A stretch of DNA of 64,000 nt from Alistipes sp. (GCA_017403125.1 JAFQOR010000024.1:44724-108723), one strand, 5' to 3'. Counted from the stretch's first letter, positions 9,626-18,499 are shown. Translations and numbers: made by a program. The notes: generated from the sequence alone by a model not told the origin.

Positions 9626-10606
9626 TTACAACTCAATATTACACTCATCGCGGTCGTGCCAATCGGTAATCTGCGTACCATTGTAATCGAATAGTGCCCA
9701 TTGATTGTTGTTGCGCACCCACGAGTTTCCACTCTCGCAGTCATACTCTACAACCTCGTATATCACGGGGATGAGTATATTTCCATCTCTGTCGATAAGA
9801 CCCATCATGTGCCTATTATCGGCGACCATTGCGCGATTCTCGGCGAAGTCGCTAACGTAGCTATATTGTGCTCTTATGACTTCGTTGCCCGCCTCATCTT
9901 CGAAACCCCAAAGCGACTCTCTGCTAATTGCTCGGCGACCCTCGATCACGGCTCGTAAACGAGGACTTGTGGTATAGCTACTGTTATTGTCGCATACGGT
10001 ATTGTTCGATGCCAACTCTTTGGAGAATAGATCGTCGGGAGTCTCGCTTCGAATAATCTCGCGAATTTTGTCCAGAGCGACGTTGTCACCGCCAAAGCCC
10101 CTTGTTGTGTAGTATTGTCGTATTGGATGCAGATGTCCCTTATTATCTATTGTGAGGTTTTGTGGTGTTAGATTGTTGTGACTTATGTCGAGTGCTTTGA
10201 GTCGAGATTCCAAATCGTCGATGGCTTGCAATAGGCGTTGGCGACTGCCAAAGGGGATGACGTCGTGTAGCGTGGTCACGGATTGCAGATACTCGATGGC
10301 AATTAGACACGAACTGTTGTTGATGGCCGATATCTCGATTTCGTCATGGAGTATCTTCATGCGTGTGCTGTTTGTATCGATTTTGCCATTCAGCGCGAGG
10401 CTTGCATGGTGTAGCAGCGCCGTGGCGTCGATGCTTATTGGTGCATAGAGTATGACGGGAGTGTTGTTAAGCATCGCATGACACTCGGCAAAGTGGGTTG
10501 TGCGATAGATACTCTCCATGTCTGCCTTGATGTCGTGTAGTCGGTGAAATTTCGTGCGCGGAGAGCTTAAAGCATCACGAAAGCTTGAAATATTGCAGAT
10601 ATTCAT
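9626..10606 (-). CDS. Pseudokinase-like protein with C-terminal WG repeats
   Basis: A 326-residue protein with no close family that I can name. Residues about 48-185 resemble the C-lobe and hinge of a protein-kinase fold: LIAIEYLQ (101-108) reads like a hinge, and SHNNLTPQNLTID (142-154) lines up with the catalytic loop (HxDxxxxN). The catalytic Asp is Asn and the DFG motif is replaced by HPIRQYY, so it would be inactive. Residues about 230-315 hold two to three WG/KWG-type beta repeats (LWGFEDEAGNEVI, MMGLIDRDGNILIP, QWALFDYNGTQI). It has no signal peptide and is likely cytosolic. It lies 6 bp after the VWA gene at the 3' end of the capsule operon. A kinase-like plus VWA pairing recalls TerY-type signalling modules; that link is inference. 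Confidence 0.7.
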   Translation of the reverse strand: MNICNISSFRDALSSPRTKFHRLHDIKADMESIYRTTHFAECHAMLNNTPVILYAPISIDATALLHHASLALNGKIDTNSTRMKILHDEIEISAINNSSCLIAIEYLQSVTTLHDVIPFGSRQRLLQAIDDLESRLKALDISHNNLTPQNLTIDNKGHLHPIRQYYTTRGFGGDNVALDKIREIIRSETPDDLFSKELASNNTVCDNNSSYTTSPRLRAVIEGRRAISRESLWGFEDEAGNEVIRAQYSYVSDFAENRAMVADNRHMMGLIDRDGNILIPVIYEVVEYDCESGNSWVRNNNQWALFDYNGTQITDWHDRDECNIEL

Positions 10607-10612
10607 CAGACG

Positions 10613-11476
10613 TTATAAATTGCAAAAGATGCTTTGCGACCCAATGTTAAGTACCATCATAAGCTCGCAAATAGAGCTATTGAAGGCTACGCCGCGATAC
10701 GGCCCAACATACTTGGTGTTTGTTGCTTCGCGAATTAGAGGCTCCATGGATTTGGGCATGATGCTCGACATGTTGAAGAGCATGAGTTTGAAGCGATCGG
10801 GCGAGGTAAACTCCCTGTCTGGCGGAAAGAGTGTGTAGGTTGGTGATTGGTCGGTTGATAGATGTATATTAACAAATAGCACATTGCCGTTTGCAGTGCC
10901 GAGCGACTTGATGCGGTCGCTGATAGTCAGGATATCATCCATGCTGCCGTCAGAGTAGCAACCGTCGGTGATGTGGAAGATTATGGGTGGGAAACTTTCA
11001 CAATTTTCGGGACGTGCACACCACTTCTCGACAATGTCATATACGTGGTGTAGCGCCTCATACATCGGTGTTCTGCCGTGTGCTGTGGGCGTTATCCACT
11101 CGCCAATGTGATACTTTATGGTGGTCATATACTCTTCACACTCCGGATCGGTGAGGAAGCAGTATAGTTTCTGTGGAGGTTGATACTTGGCGAGTATGTC
11201 TATGGGTGTTAAGCCATCAATGGCATCGGGGAGTATATCTACAATGCCATCACCAGAGTATTGGACGACACCTATGTCGTAGTAGTTACGTACCTTGTCG
11301 TTGCGTGTAGCGCGAGCCAATAACTCATCGAGAATATAGTTGCAGACTATTGCTACGGCATCGGCCTTGCTCATCTGCAAGTGGTTGAACTTGATGCGCA
11401 TCTGCATCGATGTTGAACAATCGATGGCTATAATAAAGGCCGTACGATGAAGATGGGTTATGGGTGTATCATACAT
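10613..11476 (-). CDS. VWA domain protein (TerY-like), intact MIDAS
   Basis: A 287-residue cytosolic von Willebrand factor A domain protein. The metal-ion-dependent adhesion site is complete: D19-C-S21-T-S23, Thr136 in HGRTPMYEAL and Asp171 in HITDG. The C-terminus (YRGVAFNSSI...MMVLNIGS) resembles TerY-type VWA proteins that work with kinase-like and phosphatase partners. It lies between the nucleotidyltransferase (3 bp) and the pseudokinase/WG gene (6 bp), so the three are one translational block. The function is unknown; protein-protein assembly or phospho-signalling control of polysaccharide synthesis is a guess. Confidence 0.8.
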   Translation of the reverse strand: MYDTPITHLHRTAFIIAIDCSTSMQMRIKFNHLQMSKADAVAIVCNYILDELLARATRNDKVRNYYDIGVVQYSGDGIVDILPDAIDGLTPIDILAKYQPPQKLYCFLTDPECEEYMTTIKYHIGEWITPTAHGRTPMYEALHHVYDIVEKWCARPENCESFPPIIFHITDGCYSDGSMDDILTISDRIKSLGTANGNVLFVNIHLSTDQSPTYTLFPPDREFTSPDRFKLMLFNMSSIMPKSMEPLIREATNTKYVGPYRGVAFNSSICELMMVLNIGSQSIFCNL

Positions 11477-11479
11477 AGG

Positions 11480-12601
11480 TTAATGTTTTATACCTTTGGG
11501 TTTAAGGAGATGGCTCCATGCCTGTGTTACGAAGCTATGAAGCTGACCTTCGCTATATACCAACTTACGCTTCCAGCGGTTTGCCCACCAACGGCGTGTT
11601 TTGAACCATATAATACGCAGTAGTCCACGTTTGGGTCGTGGTAGCGAAAATTCGGGTTCGAGCGTATCGTTTAGAATACGTATTTCGATGTCGTTGTGAC
11701 GTTCGAACGAGCCAAATAGCTCACTGTCAATGCCACAAAGTCTTATTGCCAATCCATTCATCGCGTATGCAAAGCGCTCCATCTTATGTTCGGAACATAT
11801 GCCGTAGAGCCACTGCCAATCAATACGCTGGTGATGTGTTCGTACGAACATTGCCCAATCGAAGATATGACGCAACACAATCTCGGCTCCGGCGAAGTGT
11901 GCCGCAGCATGGCGCAGTAGGAAGAGCGCATGGAGATTTGCATTGGGGAGTTGAATTGTGGCGTTACCCACCGAGATTATGTCGCCACCTTGCGATGCTG
12001 CTTGTTTAAGCTCCTGTTCAATCTTTCGGCTCGAAGTGTGGGCGTGTACGTTGATAAAGTCGTAGTGGTTCTCGATCATCACGCCATCTATGTAGAATAC
12101 CGTATGGTGGTGTACATCTTCGCTAATCTCGATGCGATACTTTGTGCGCAAGATGTCGTCGGCACGCTGCTGTTCGCCAGCTAACCATATATCTATGTCG
12201 CTCGATGTTCGGTGTGGGGGTGTGGGATAGCAGAGACTCAAACCATAGCCTTTGAGGATAGTCATCGTGATGCCCTCTTTTTGGTACATCTCTGCCAACT
12301 TTTCGATGACTGCCCTTTGGCGTGCATACCTCTTCTCTGCACCCTCGACGCTTAATGCCCATTTCAGGCGAATATCGCGTTGTGGGAGCAATGAATTATC
12401 TATGATACCTTGCTTGTGCAGCAACATAAGCCCATCCCATGCTATTGCTAACACGCCTTGGCGGGCAGCCAGTCTTGCCACTGCCTCCCAATTGGTTGTG
12501 GGGCATATCACGTCTGCCGACTCGGTGTCGGGGGGTTGGGTTAGGGCTGTATGTGAGAGTAGTAGTACGACCTTTGCCTGCTCCGTTTCGTAAGGTTTCA
12601 T
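11480..12601 (-). CDS. Nucleotidyltransferase-fold protein (PF14907 type)
   Basis: A 373-residue protein of the 'uncharacterised nucleotidyltransferase' type often found in surface-polysaccharide and peptide clusters. The core is LKGYGLSLCYPTPPHRTSSD (residues 117-135) followed by IDIWL, with the metal-binding Asp135 and Asp137 in SDIDIW. An N-terminal helical region (1-100) and a C-terminal helical part with RHAAAHF complete the usual architecture. It starts 2 bp after the aminotransferase stop, within the capsule operon. The substrate is unknown for the family; transfer of a nucleotide or phospho-group to a sugar or protein partner is possible. Confidence 0.8.
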   Translation of the reverse strand: MKPYETEQAKVVLLLSHTALTQPPDTESADVICPTTNWEAVARLAARQGVLAIAWDGLMLLHKQGIIDNSLLPQRDIRLKWALSVEGAEKRYARQRAVIEKLAEMYQKEGITMTILKGYGLSLCYPTPPHRTSSDIDIWLAGEQQRADDILRTKYRIEISEDVHHHTVFYIDGVMIENHYDFINVHAHTSSRKIEQELKQAASQGGDIISVGNATIQLPNANLHALFLLRHAAAHFAGAEIVLRHIFDWAMFVRTHHQRIDWQWLYGICSEHKMERFAYAMNGLAIRLCGIDSELFGSFERHNDIEIRILNDTLEPEFSLPRPKRGLLRIIWFKTRRWWANRWKRKLVYSEGQLHSFVTQAWSHLLKPKGIKH

Positions 12602-12603
12602 CT

Positions 12604-13854
12604 CTATCGATAGACTATATTTTGCTCTATCTGTTCGACTATGTAACGAACATCATCCTCGGTAACGCAGGGCCCGCTCGGTAGGCAGAGCCCGCAGCGG
12701 AAGAGTCTCTCGCTAACGCCGTTTAGGTATGCCGGTGAGCCTTGGAACACGGGTTGTAGATGCATGGGCTTCCATAGTGGACGAGCCTCGATACCGGCGC
12801 TATCGAGAGCCATGCGTAGTGCTTCAACGTTGTTGTTAGGCTCGCAATCGGTATGCAACCTATCGGTTAGATGAATTGCTCCACCTGCGCCACCAACTGC
12901 CTTGGTAACAGCACTTTCGTATGCGTGTTCCTCGCCTTTGATACGTAGTTTCGAATCGAGCAATATGGTGCAAAGCCAATAGTTACTATCGTAGTCCGTT
13001 GTAGGGTTTTTGTGGAGCGTTATGCCCTCCATATCTTTGAACAATTCGTCGTAGAGAGCACATAATCTCTGATGGTGCTTAACATGCTCCTTTACTACGA
13101 GCATCTGACCTCGACCTATGCCGGCACAGATGTTCGACATGCGGTAGTTGTAGCCTATCTTCTCATGCTGATAGTAGGGGTATGCCTCGCGAGCCTGTGT
13201 GGCGTAGAACATTATTTGTTGCTTGTGTGCAACATCTGTGCATATCAGTGCTCCGCCCCCCGATGTTGTTATCATCTTGTTGCCGTTGAACGACAACACA
13301 CCATACTCTCCGATGGTGCCACACATCTTGCCCTTGTAGCGTGAGCCAAGAGCCTCGGCAGCATCCTCGATTACGGGGATGCCATAACGCTTGCCAATCT
13401 CGACAATCTCATCGATGCGTGCAGGCATGCCGTAGAGATAGACTACGACAATAGCCTTGGGAAGTGGGCGACCCTGTGCCTGACGCTCTTTGATTGCATG
13501 CTCCAAAAGTTCGGGGCACATATTCCAACTCTCGGCCTCCGAGTCGATAAATATGGGGGTTGCACCGAGGTATGTAATTGGGTTTGCCGAGGCGCAGAAC
13601 GTAAACGATTGACACAGCACCTCATCACCCTGACCTACGCCACATGCGATGAGTGCGAGGTGTAGCGCTGCTGTGCCCGACGATAGTGCCACAACGCTCT
13701 TGTTGCCACCGACATACTCTTCGAGGTCTGCCTCGAACCCATTGACATTCGGACCGAGAGGTACGACCCAATTTGTGTCGAACGCCTCTTGGATAAACTT
13801 CTGCTCCTCGCCCGACATGTGAGCCAAGCAGAGATATATGCGTCTGTTCTGCAT
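12604..13854 (-). CDS. DegT/DnrJ/EryC1 aminotransferase (PglE-like)
   Basis: A PLP-dependent sugar aminotransferase of 416 residues. Conserved parts are SSGTAALHLAL (58-68), VIEDAAEALGS (161-171) and SFNGNKMITTSGGG (188-201), in which Lys193 would hold PLP. In this operon the expected substrate is a UDP-4-keto-6-deoxy-HexNAc made by the 638-residue dehydratase at 27854-29770, giving a 4-amino sugar as PglE or WcfR-type enzymes do. Downstream are the nucleotidyltransferase and VWA genes; upstream is the KAS III. The exact epimer (bacillosamine or AATGal type) cannot be read from sequence. Confidence 0.9.
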   Translation of the reverse strand: MQNRRIYLCLAHMSGEEQKFIQEAFDTNWVVPLGPNVNGFEADLEEYVGGNKSVVALSSGTAALHLALIACGVGQGDEVLCQSFTFCASANPITYLGATPIFIDSEAESWNMCPELLEHAIKERQAQGRPLPKAIVVVYLYGMPARIDEIVEIGKRYGIPVIEDAAEALGSRYKGKMCGTIGEYGVLSFNGNKMITTSGGGALICTDVAHKQQIMFYATQAREAYPYYQHEKIGYNYRMSNICAGIGRGQMLVVKEHVKHHQRLCALYDELFKDMEGITLHKNPTTDYDSNYWLCTILLDSKLRIKGEEHAYESAVTKAVGGAGGAIHLTDRLHTDCEPNNNVEALRMALDSAGIEARPLWKPMHLQPVFQGSPAYLNGVSERLFRCGLCLPSGPCVTEDDVRYIVEQIEQNIVYR

Positions 13855-13887
13855 AACTAAAATATATTGGCTATAAACCTTTTATAG

Positions 13888-14946
13888 TTAAACTTCGACG
13901 ATATTGCTAATTTTGCAATCAACAAAAGGAACTATTGCCGTTGCCCAAGCCATGCCTACGCCAAAGGCGCTCAACATTAGACGATGCGAGCCATTCAGTC
14001 TGCCTTGTAGCTCGCTTACGATGGTCAATGGAACCGATACGGATGAGGTATTACCAAACTTGCTTATCGACGAGGGAATCTTGTTGGGGTCAAGTTTTAG
14101 TTTCTTGCTCAAATAGCTGTTTATGAAGTTGTTGGCTTGATGGAATACATAGTAGTCCATATCGTTTATCTCCTCTTGAGCTATGCTAAATAGTCGCTTG
14201 ATGTCTTTTGGAATCTCAACTATCACGAAATTGAATACATCGCCTCCCATCATGTATCCTTGTTCGTCGCTACGTATGTTGCCATGTTCATCTACGACTC
14301 TCTCGGCAAGTGTCTCCGCAGAGCTCATTTTGCGATAGCCGCCTCCGGGTATCATGATTAGCTCTCCGCGTGAGCCATCCGAGTTCAGCGAGAAGTGGCT
14401 GGTGCCAAAACTATCATTTCGTTCGATTAGGGCGGCGACGCCACCATCGCCGAAGATGAATGCCGAGGTGCGATCCTTCGGCGAATAGACCTTCGAGCGG
14501 GTTTCGCCATCGAGTAGCAGCGCACGTCGAATACCAGATTGTGACATAAAAGAATATACGATGCTCAATCCATATATGAAGCCCGAGCAGCCGAGGTTCA
14601 CATCAAATGCAATAGTCGATTTTGGTAGTCCCAGGCGCTCTTGCAGCAGTATGGATGTTGCAGGCATACGATAGTCCGGAGTCTGTGAGATAAATACTAC
14701 GAGGTCAATCTCGTCGCGAGGTATATTGTTATCCTCGATGAGTCTGTTTGCAGCGGCATAGCAGAGATCCGAGGCACAGGTATTCTCATCAGCGAATCTA
14801 CGCTCATATACGCCTATCTTATCAACTACCTTGCGCACCTCTTCGCTATCGAAGTGTTCGGTATATTTATAGTTATCAATGACACGTTTTGGCACAGCTG
14901 CTGCCAAGGCCGTTATGCCTATGTTTGTAAAGGAGAGTGTTGCCAT
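13888..14946 (-). CDS. 3-oxoacyl-ACP synthase III family (FabH-like)
   Basis: A thiolase-fold condensing enzyme of 352 residues with the complete Cys-His-Asn triad: Cys120 (NLGCSGFIYGL), His269 (VFHQANN) and Asn299 (FGNTSSVS). Such enzymes join an acyl-CoA or acyl-ACP primer to malonyl-ACP. It is one of three fatty-acid-type genes (KAS III, SDR, ACP) lodged between PglD-like and PglE-like sugar genes, so a dedicated short acyl supply for sugar N-acylation is more likely than general lipid synthesis. The start at 14946 (MATLSFTNIG) is family-like. It is 4 bp after the SDR stop. Confidence 0.9.
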   Translation of the reverse strand: MATLSFTNIGITALAAAVPKRVIDNYKYTEHFDSEEVRKVVDKIGVYERRFADENTCASDLCYAAANRLIEDNNIPRDEIDLVVFISQTPDYRMPATSILLQERLGLPKSTIAFDVNLGCSGFIYGLSIVYSFMSQSGIRRALLLDGETRSKVYSPKDRTSAFIFGDGGVAALIERNDSFGTSHFSLNSDGSRGELIMIPGGGYRKMSSAETLAERVVDEHGNIRSDEQGYMMGGDVFNFVIVEIPKDIKRLFSIAQEEINDMDYYVFHQANNFINSYLSKKLKLDPNKIPSSISKFGNTSSVSVPLTIVSELQGRLNGSHRLMLSAFGVGMAWATAIVPFVDCKISNIVEV

Positions 14947-14950
14947 TGTC

Positions 14951-15703
14951 CTAATTTAGTGTACGTCCACCATCAATTATAAGTTCTGTACCTGTCACCC
15001 ATTCGCTCGCATCGCTCAACAGATAGACTGCTGCGTGTGCAACGTCTTCGGGACGACCAAAGCGTTTCAACGGATAGAGTTCGAGGTTCTTTTCCCACTG
15101 CTCTGTGGTTATTGCACTCTTATTCTGTTTGAGAGGGGTTTCAACCATTCCGGGTAGAATAGCATTGCATCGTATCTTTTTCGATGATAGCTCCAATGCC
15201 GCCTCTCGCATGAACGAGCATAGGGCACCTTTGGTTGCCGAGTATATTGAGTTACCCGGCGAACATACTTTATATCCGGCGATTGATGCCACGAAGACGA
15301 GTGATGAGGGTTTGTTCAGTCGCTTGCGTTTTACCAATAGGTGGGTAAGCATTATCGCCGCCTCGACATTTGTTCTAAACATCTCCTCAACCTCGCCATG
15401 CTTGATGAATGGTATGAGTTGCAGGGAGTTGTATCCGGCACAATGTACGCAGCCATCAATCGTGGGAAGTTCTGATACAAGGTGTTCGATATGCTCTTGT
15501 TGCGTAAGGTCGGCAACAATATATTGGTGTCCATCGCCCTCCATCTCTTCTATCACCTTCGAGAGTCGCTCTTCGTTGCGTGCCGTAAGAATGACCTTTG
15601 CCCCCATCTTGGCGCAGACCAGCGCCGTCGCACGACCTATGCCCGATGATGCACCCGTGATTAGAATGTGCTTGCGGTTAAGTGAAAAAGGATTATACAC
15701 CAT
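14951..15703 (-). CDS. SDR family oxidoreductase (FabG-like ketoreductase)
   Basis: A classical short-chain dehydrogenase of 250 residues: TGASSGIG cofactor loop (16-23), Asn112, Ser140 and YSATK (Tyr154, Lys158) catalytic residues, and a closing IDGGRTLN. It most resembles 3-oxoacyl-ACP reductases. Between the ACP and KAS III genes its likely job is to reduce a 3-oxoacyl-ACP to a 3-hydroxyacyl-ACP. A sugar substrate is also possible, since SDRs are common in capsule loci. The gap to the ACP gene is 23 bp. Confidence 0.87.
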   Translation of the reverse strand: MVYNPFSLNRKHILITGASSGIGRATALVCAKMGAKVILTARNEERLSKVIEEMEGDGHQYIVADLTQQEHIEHLVSELPTIDGCVHCAGYNSLQLIPFIKHGEVEEMFRTNVEAAIMLTHLLVKRKRLNKPSSLVFVASIAGYKVCSPGNSIYSATKGALCSFMREAALELSSKKIRCNAILPGMVETPLKQNKSAITTEQWEKNLELYPLKRFGRPEDVAHAAVYLLSDASEWVTGTELIIDGGRTLN

Positions 15704-15726
15704 ATGTCGTTCGAAACAAAAAGTTG

Positions 15727-15957
15727 TTATGATAGGCTCTTTACGGTATTAAAGAGATCCTCGATAGTGACGGCATTGCGAATGTCGTCGCCACGAAGCG
15801 CTACGTCGTACTCCTCATCTACCATTGCAATCACCGAGAGGGCGATAAGCGAGCTCCATTCATCCAAATCGTGGAATTTGGTATCGGCGTTAAACATGCT
15901 TGCATCAGTCTCCTCAAAGAGGTATGACATGTTCTCAATGAATTTGTTTAGTTCCAT
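15727..15957 (-). CDS. Acyl carrier protein
   Basis: A small acidic carrier protein of 76 residues from the ATG at 15957. The frame is open to a TTG at 15984, but the ATG gives the usual length. The phosphopantetheine site is in DLDEWSSLIAL; Ser36 (before Leu37) is the likely attachment point, with the usual Asp of the DSL motif replaced by Ser. The rest (helices II-III, VDEEYDV...IEDLF) fits the ACP fold. It lies directly after the PglD-like acyltransferase, which suggests that this ACP delivers an acyl group to that enzyme. Confidence 0.87.
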   Translation of the reverse strand: MELNKFIENMSYLFEETDASMFNADTKFHDLDEWSSLIALSVIAMVDEEYDVALRGDDIRNAVTIEDLFNTVKSLS

Positions 15958-15993
15958 AATAGTTATTATCTTTTTGTTCTTCAATTGCTAAAT

Positions 15994-16638
15994 TTAGTAA
16001 CGGAATATCTTTGCCGGGTTGCCCATGTAGAGCTCTCCCTCTTTGGGCTTGGTCATCAATACTGCTCCGGCGCCGAGTCTGGTGTTATTACCTATTTTTA
16101 GTTGTTGCAAAACTATTGAGCCAACTCCAAAGAAGTTGCAGTCGCCGATATGAACTTCGCCCGATATGCGAACTGCGGGCATAAACGTGTTGTATGACCC
16201 TACTACGTCATCATGTCCGAGACACACCGAACTGTTCAACAGATTAAAGTTGCCGATGCTGACATTGCATGTAGCACTGCATCCCCCCTGAATGATGTTA
16301 CCTTGACCTATGCTGAATGTTTTGCTGTCGCCAATCGTAAAGTTGGGGTGGATAAGGTTGGGAAACTCGATTCTCGGGTTTAGGATTTGTTGGCTGATTT
16401 TGTGTACCACACCGGGATTTCCGATGGCGATAACAACGCAGAGTGTTTCGTCCCATCTGTTCAAATCGTCCAGTCCTCCCAATATCGAGCCAAAGTGTGA
16501 AATAGCTTCGCCTCGCTCTTTGCCATCATCGAAAAAACCGATTAACTCCCATGTGGGGTTGGCTTCGTTGATGCGGTTTATGAGGCATGCTACTTCGCGC
16601 CCAAGGCCACCTCCACCATATATTGCAATACGTTTCAT
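15994..16638 (-). CDS. PglD/NeuD-like left-handed beta-helix acyltransferase
   Basis: A sugar O/N-acyltransferase of about 214 residues. The N-terminus is a small nucleotide-binding domain (RIAIYGGGGLGREVA). The C-terminal half is built of hexapeptide repeats (IGQGNI, IGNFNL, IGDCNF, IGNNTR), with LGHDDVVG containing the catalytic-type His known from PglD. I chose the ATG at 16638, which leaves 7 bp after the sugar transferase, over an upstream TTG at 16662 that would overlap it. It is expected to acylate the 4-amino group of the sugar made by the PglE-like enzyme. Acetyl-CoA is the usual donor in the family; the adjacent ACP gene raises acyl-ACP as an alternative. Confidence 0.88.
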   Translation of the reverse strand: MKRIAIYGGGGLGREVACLINRINEANPTWELIGFFDDGKERGEAISHFGSILGGLDDLNRWDETLCVVIAIGNPGVVHKISQQILNPRIEFPNLIHPNFTIGDSKTFSIGQGNIIQGGCSATCNVSIGNFNLLNSSVCLGHDDVVGSYNTFMPAVRISGEVHIGDCNFFGVGSIVLQQLKIGNNTRLGAGAVLMTKPKEGELYMGNPAKIFRY

Positions 16639-16645
16639 GTCTATT

Positions 16646-17254
16646 TTAGTTATTTCCGTCAAATGCTTCGGTTGTTACGGACGTTATTGATGTGATATCG
16701 GAGCGTCGTAACACCTTTTTTAAGGTTAGCCACACAATCTTGCAATCCACAACGAACGATACGTTACGCACGTACCATACGTCCAACTCAAACTTCTTGC
16801 CCCACGATATAGCATTGCGACCGTTTACCTGTGCCCAGCCCGTGATGCCAGGGCGTATATCATGGCGGTGTGCCTGCTCCTCGCTATATAACGGCAGGTA
16901 TCTTACGAGTAGCGGACGTGGTCCTATGAGCGACATATCGCCTTTGAGTACGTTTAGTAGCTGTGGCAACTCGTCAATCGATGTTGAGCGTACGAAGCGT
17001 CCAGCCTTTGTCAGACGTTGGGCGTCGGACAGAAGATTGCCGTCGGCATCCCTCTCGTCGGTCATCGACTTAAACTTTATAAGACGAAAAACCTTTGCAT
17101 CTTTTCCGGGGCGCTCCTGCCAAAATATGGCGCCGGCACCCTTGTTGGCAAACGTGAGCCATAGGGTAACGACGATAAGTAGCGGCGATAGCAGTAGCAG
17201 CATGCTCGCCGATACTACGATGTCGATAAGGCGCTTTATGAAGTGTTTGTACAT
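16646..17254 (-). CDS. Undecaprenyl-phosphate sugar phosphotransferase (PglC-like)
   Basis: A monotopic phosphoglycosyl transferase of 202 residues that starts repeat-unit assembly by moving a sugar-1-phosphate from UDP-sugar to undecaprenyl phosphate at the inner membrane. It has an N-terminal re-entrant hydrophobic helix (9-34), FWQERPG, LIKFKSM (58-64), the catalytic Asp94-Glu95 in SIDELPQLLN, and RPGITGWAQVNGRN (134-147). The small PglC-type size, without the extra transmembrane domain of WbaP/WcaJ, suggests a diacetylbacillosamine-like substrate, consistent with PglF/E/D-like neighbours. Confidence 0.93.
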   Translation of the reverse strand: MYKHFIKRLIDIVVSASMLLLLSPLLIVVTLWLTFANKGAGAIFWQERPGKDAKVFRLIKFKSMTDERDADGNLLSDAQRLTKAGRFVRSTSIDELPQLLNVLKGDMSLIGPRPLLVRYLPLYSEEQAHRHDIRPGITGWAQVNGRNAISWGKKFELDVWYVRNVSFVVDCKIVWLTLKKVLRRSDITSITSVTTEAFDGNN

Positions 17255-17256
17255 TG

Positions 17257-18474
17257 CTATTTTGTTATGGGGTTAAGGTGCTTTACAATAGCACTATATG
17301 TGTGCTCTGTCAGATAGTTGCCTACGAGGAATCTGTATCCTCGTTCGCCCATTTCTGCTATCTGTTCTGTCGAGGCGAGCATCTTGTCCAACATGGCACT
17401 AAACCTCTCCACATCGCAACTCTCGCACCACAATCCGTAGCCATTCTGCTCGGCTATCGTGCCTATGTCGCTGTTAGAATCGGTTGCTGCAACTATGGGC
17501 ATGCGGTTTTCCAGATAGGATAGTAGTCGCGAGGGATAGTTAGGTATGGTGAAGCGATGGTCGAGAAATATCATCCCTACGTCGCAAGCAGCCACCAGCA
17601 TGTCGTATTCGGCCTTGGGGAGTGCGCCGATGAGTGTTACGTTTTCGGGGTGCTGCTCCCTTGTCCAGCGCTCAACCTTGGCATACTCGGTGCCGCTACC
17701 TACGATGAGGAAGTGGCAGTCACGACGCTTGCTGTTTCGTTGCAATGCTCGGCACATGAAGTCTATGCCTTGGGGCTTGCCGATATTCCCTCCATATATA
17801 AATATAGGTCTGTCTGTGGGTAATCCATATTTTTGACGTATCGCTCGACGCTCTATTGTCACCTTATCCGTCGGTAGCTCGATGCTGTTTGGAGCAACTT
17901 CAATGCGTCGCACATCGAGCTTTGGATTGTGCTTGACAATAAAATCGACGTTTGCAGGCGACATACAGCCTATGTAGTCGCTCATGCGGTACAACATCCT
18001 CTCCTTATGTCGAAAGTAGCCATAGAGAGGTGACCACTTGGCAAACATCCCCAAATCAACGGCATTCTGCGGAAATATATCTTTGAGCAGAAGGTAGCTT
18101 ATGCAGTGTGGTGAGCGCTGTTTTATGGAGCGTATGACCGACGTAAAGGTTACCGGAGGTGTGGAGTAGAGCACAAGGTCGAACTCCACATCGTTCCAAT
18201 ATCGTTTGATTGCACGTCGAAACTGTCGTTCGATAAGTAGCGTTGCTATGCCCTTCTCTACAACGTTTGTCTTTTGCAGATTTAGCGTTTTAATGCTCAA
18301 TATCCTGACTCCACAACGCTCCTCCTCGCATGTCGTCTGCCCATAACGTCGCTCGTTGGGGTGGGCGATATACACGTTGTGTCCCTCGTCGCGAAATTTG
18401 CGCATAAGGTCGGCATATATTCCGCGCGTTGAGATGTCGGTTAGTCGCGATATGGTAAGAAACAGAACGTTCAT
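17257..18474 (-). CDS. Glycosyltransferase family 4 (WbuB-like)
   Basis: A GT-B glycosyltransferase of 405 residues, with the C-terminal donor-binding region FIYGGNIGKPQG (about 245-256) and an ENRMPIVAATDSNSDIGTI stretch. It is close in style to WbuB-type enzymes, which often follow CapE/F/G genes and transfer L-FucNAc. It is 2 bp before the sugar transferase and 25 bp after CapG, so it likely adds L-FucNAc as the second sugar on the lipid carrier. Donor identity is inference from context. Confidence 0.87.
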   Translation of the reverse strand: MNVLFLTISRLTDISTRGIYADLMRKFRDEGHNVYIAHPNERRYGQTTCEEERCGVRILSIKTLNLQKTNVVEKGIATLLIERQFRRAIKRYWNDVEFDLVLYSTPPVTFTSVIRSIKQRSPHCISYLLLKDIFPQNAVDLGMFAKWSPLYGYFRHKERMLYRMSDYIGCMSPANVDFIVKHNPKLDVRRIEVAPNSIELPTDKVTIERRAIRQKYGLPTDRPIFIYGGNIGKPQGIDFMCRALQRNSKRRDCHFLIVGSGTEYAKVERWTREQHPENVTLIGALPKAEYDMLVAACDVGMIFLDHRFTIPNYPSRLLSYLENRMPIVAATDSNSDIGTIAEQNGYGLWCESCDVERFSAMLDKMLASTEQIAEMGERGYRFLVGNYLTEHTYSAIVKHLNPITK

Positions 18475-18499
18475 GCCCCACTAATCGTGTGTTATATGG

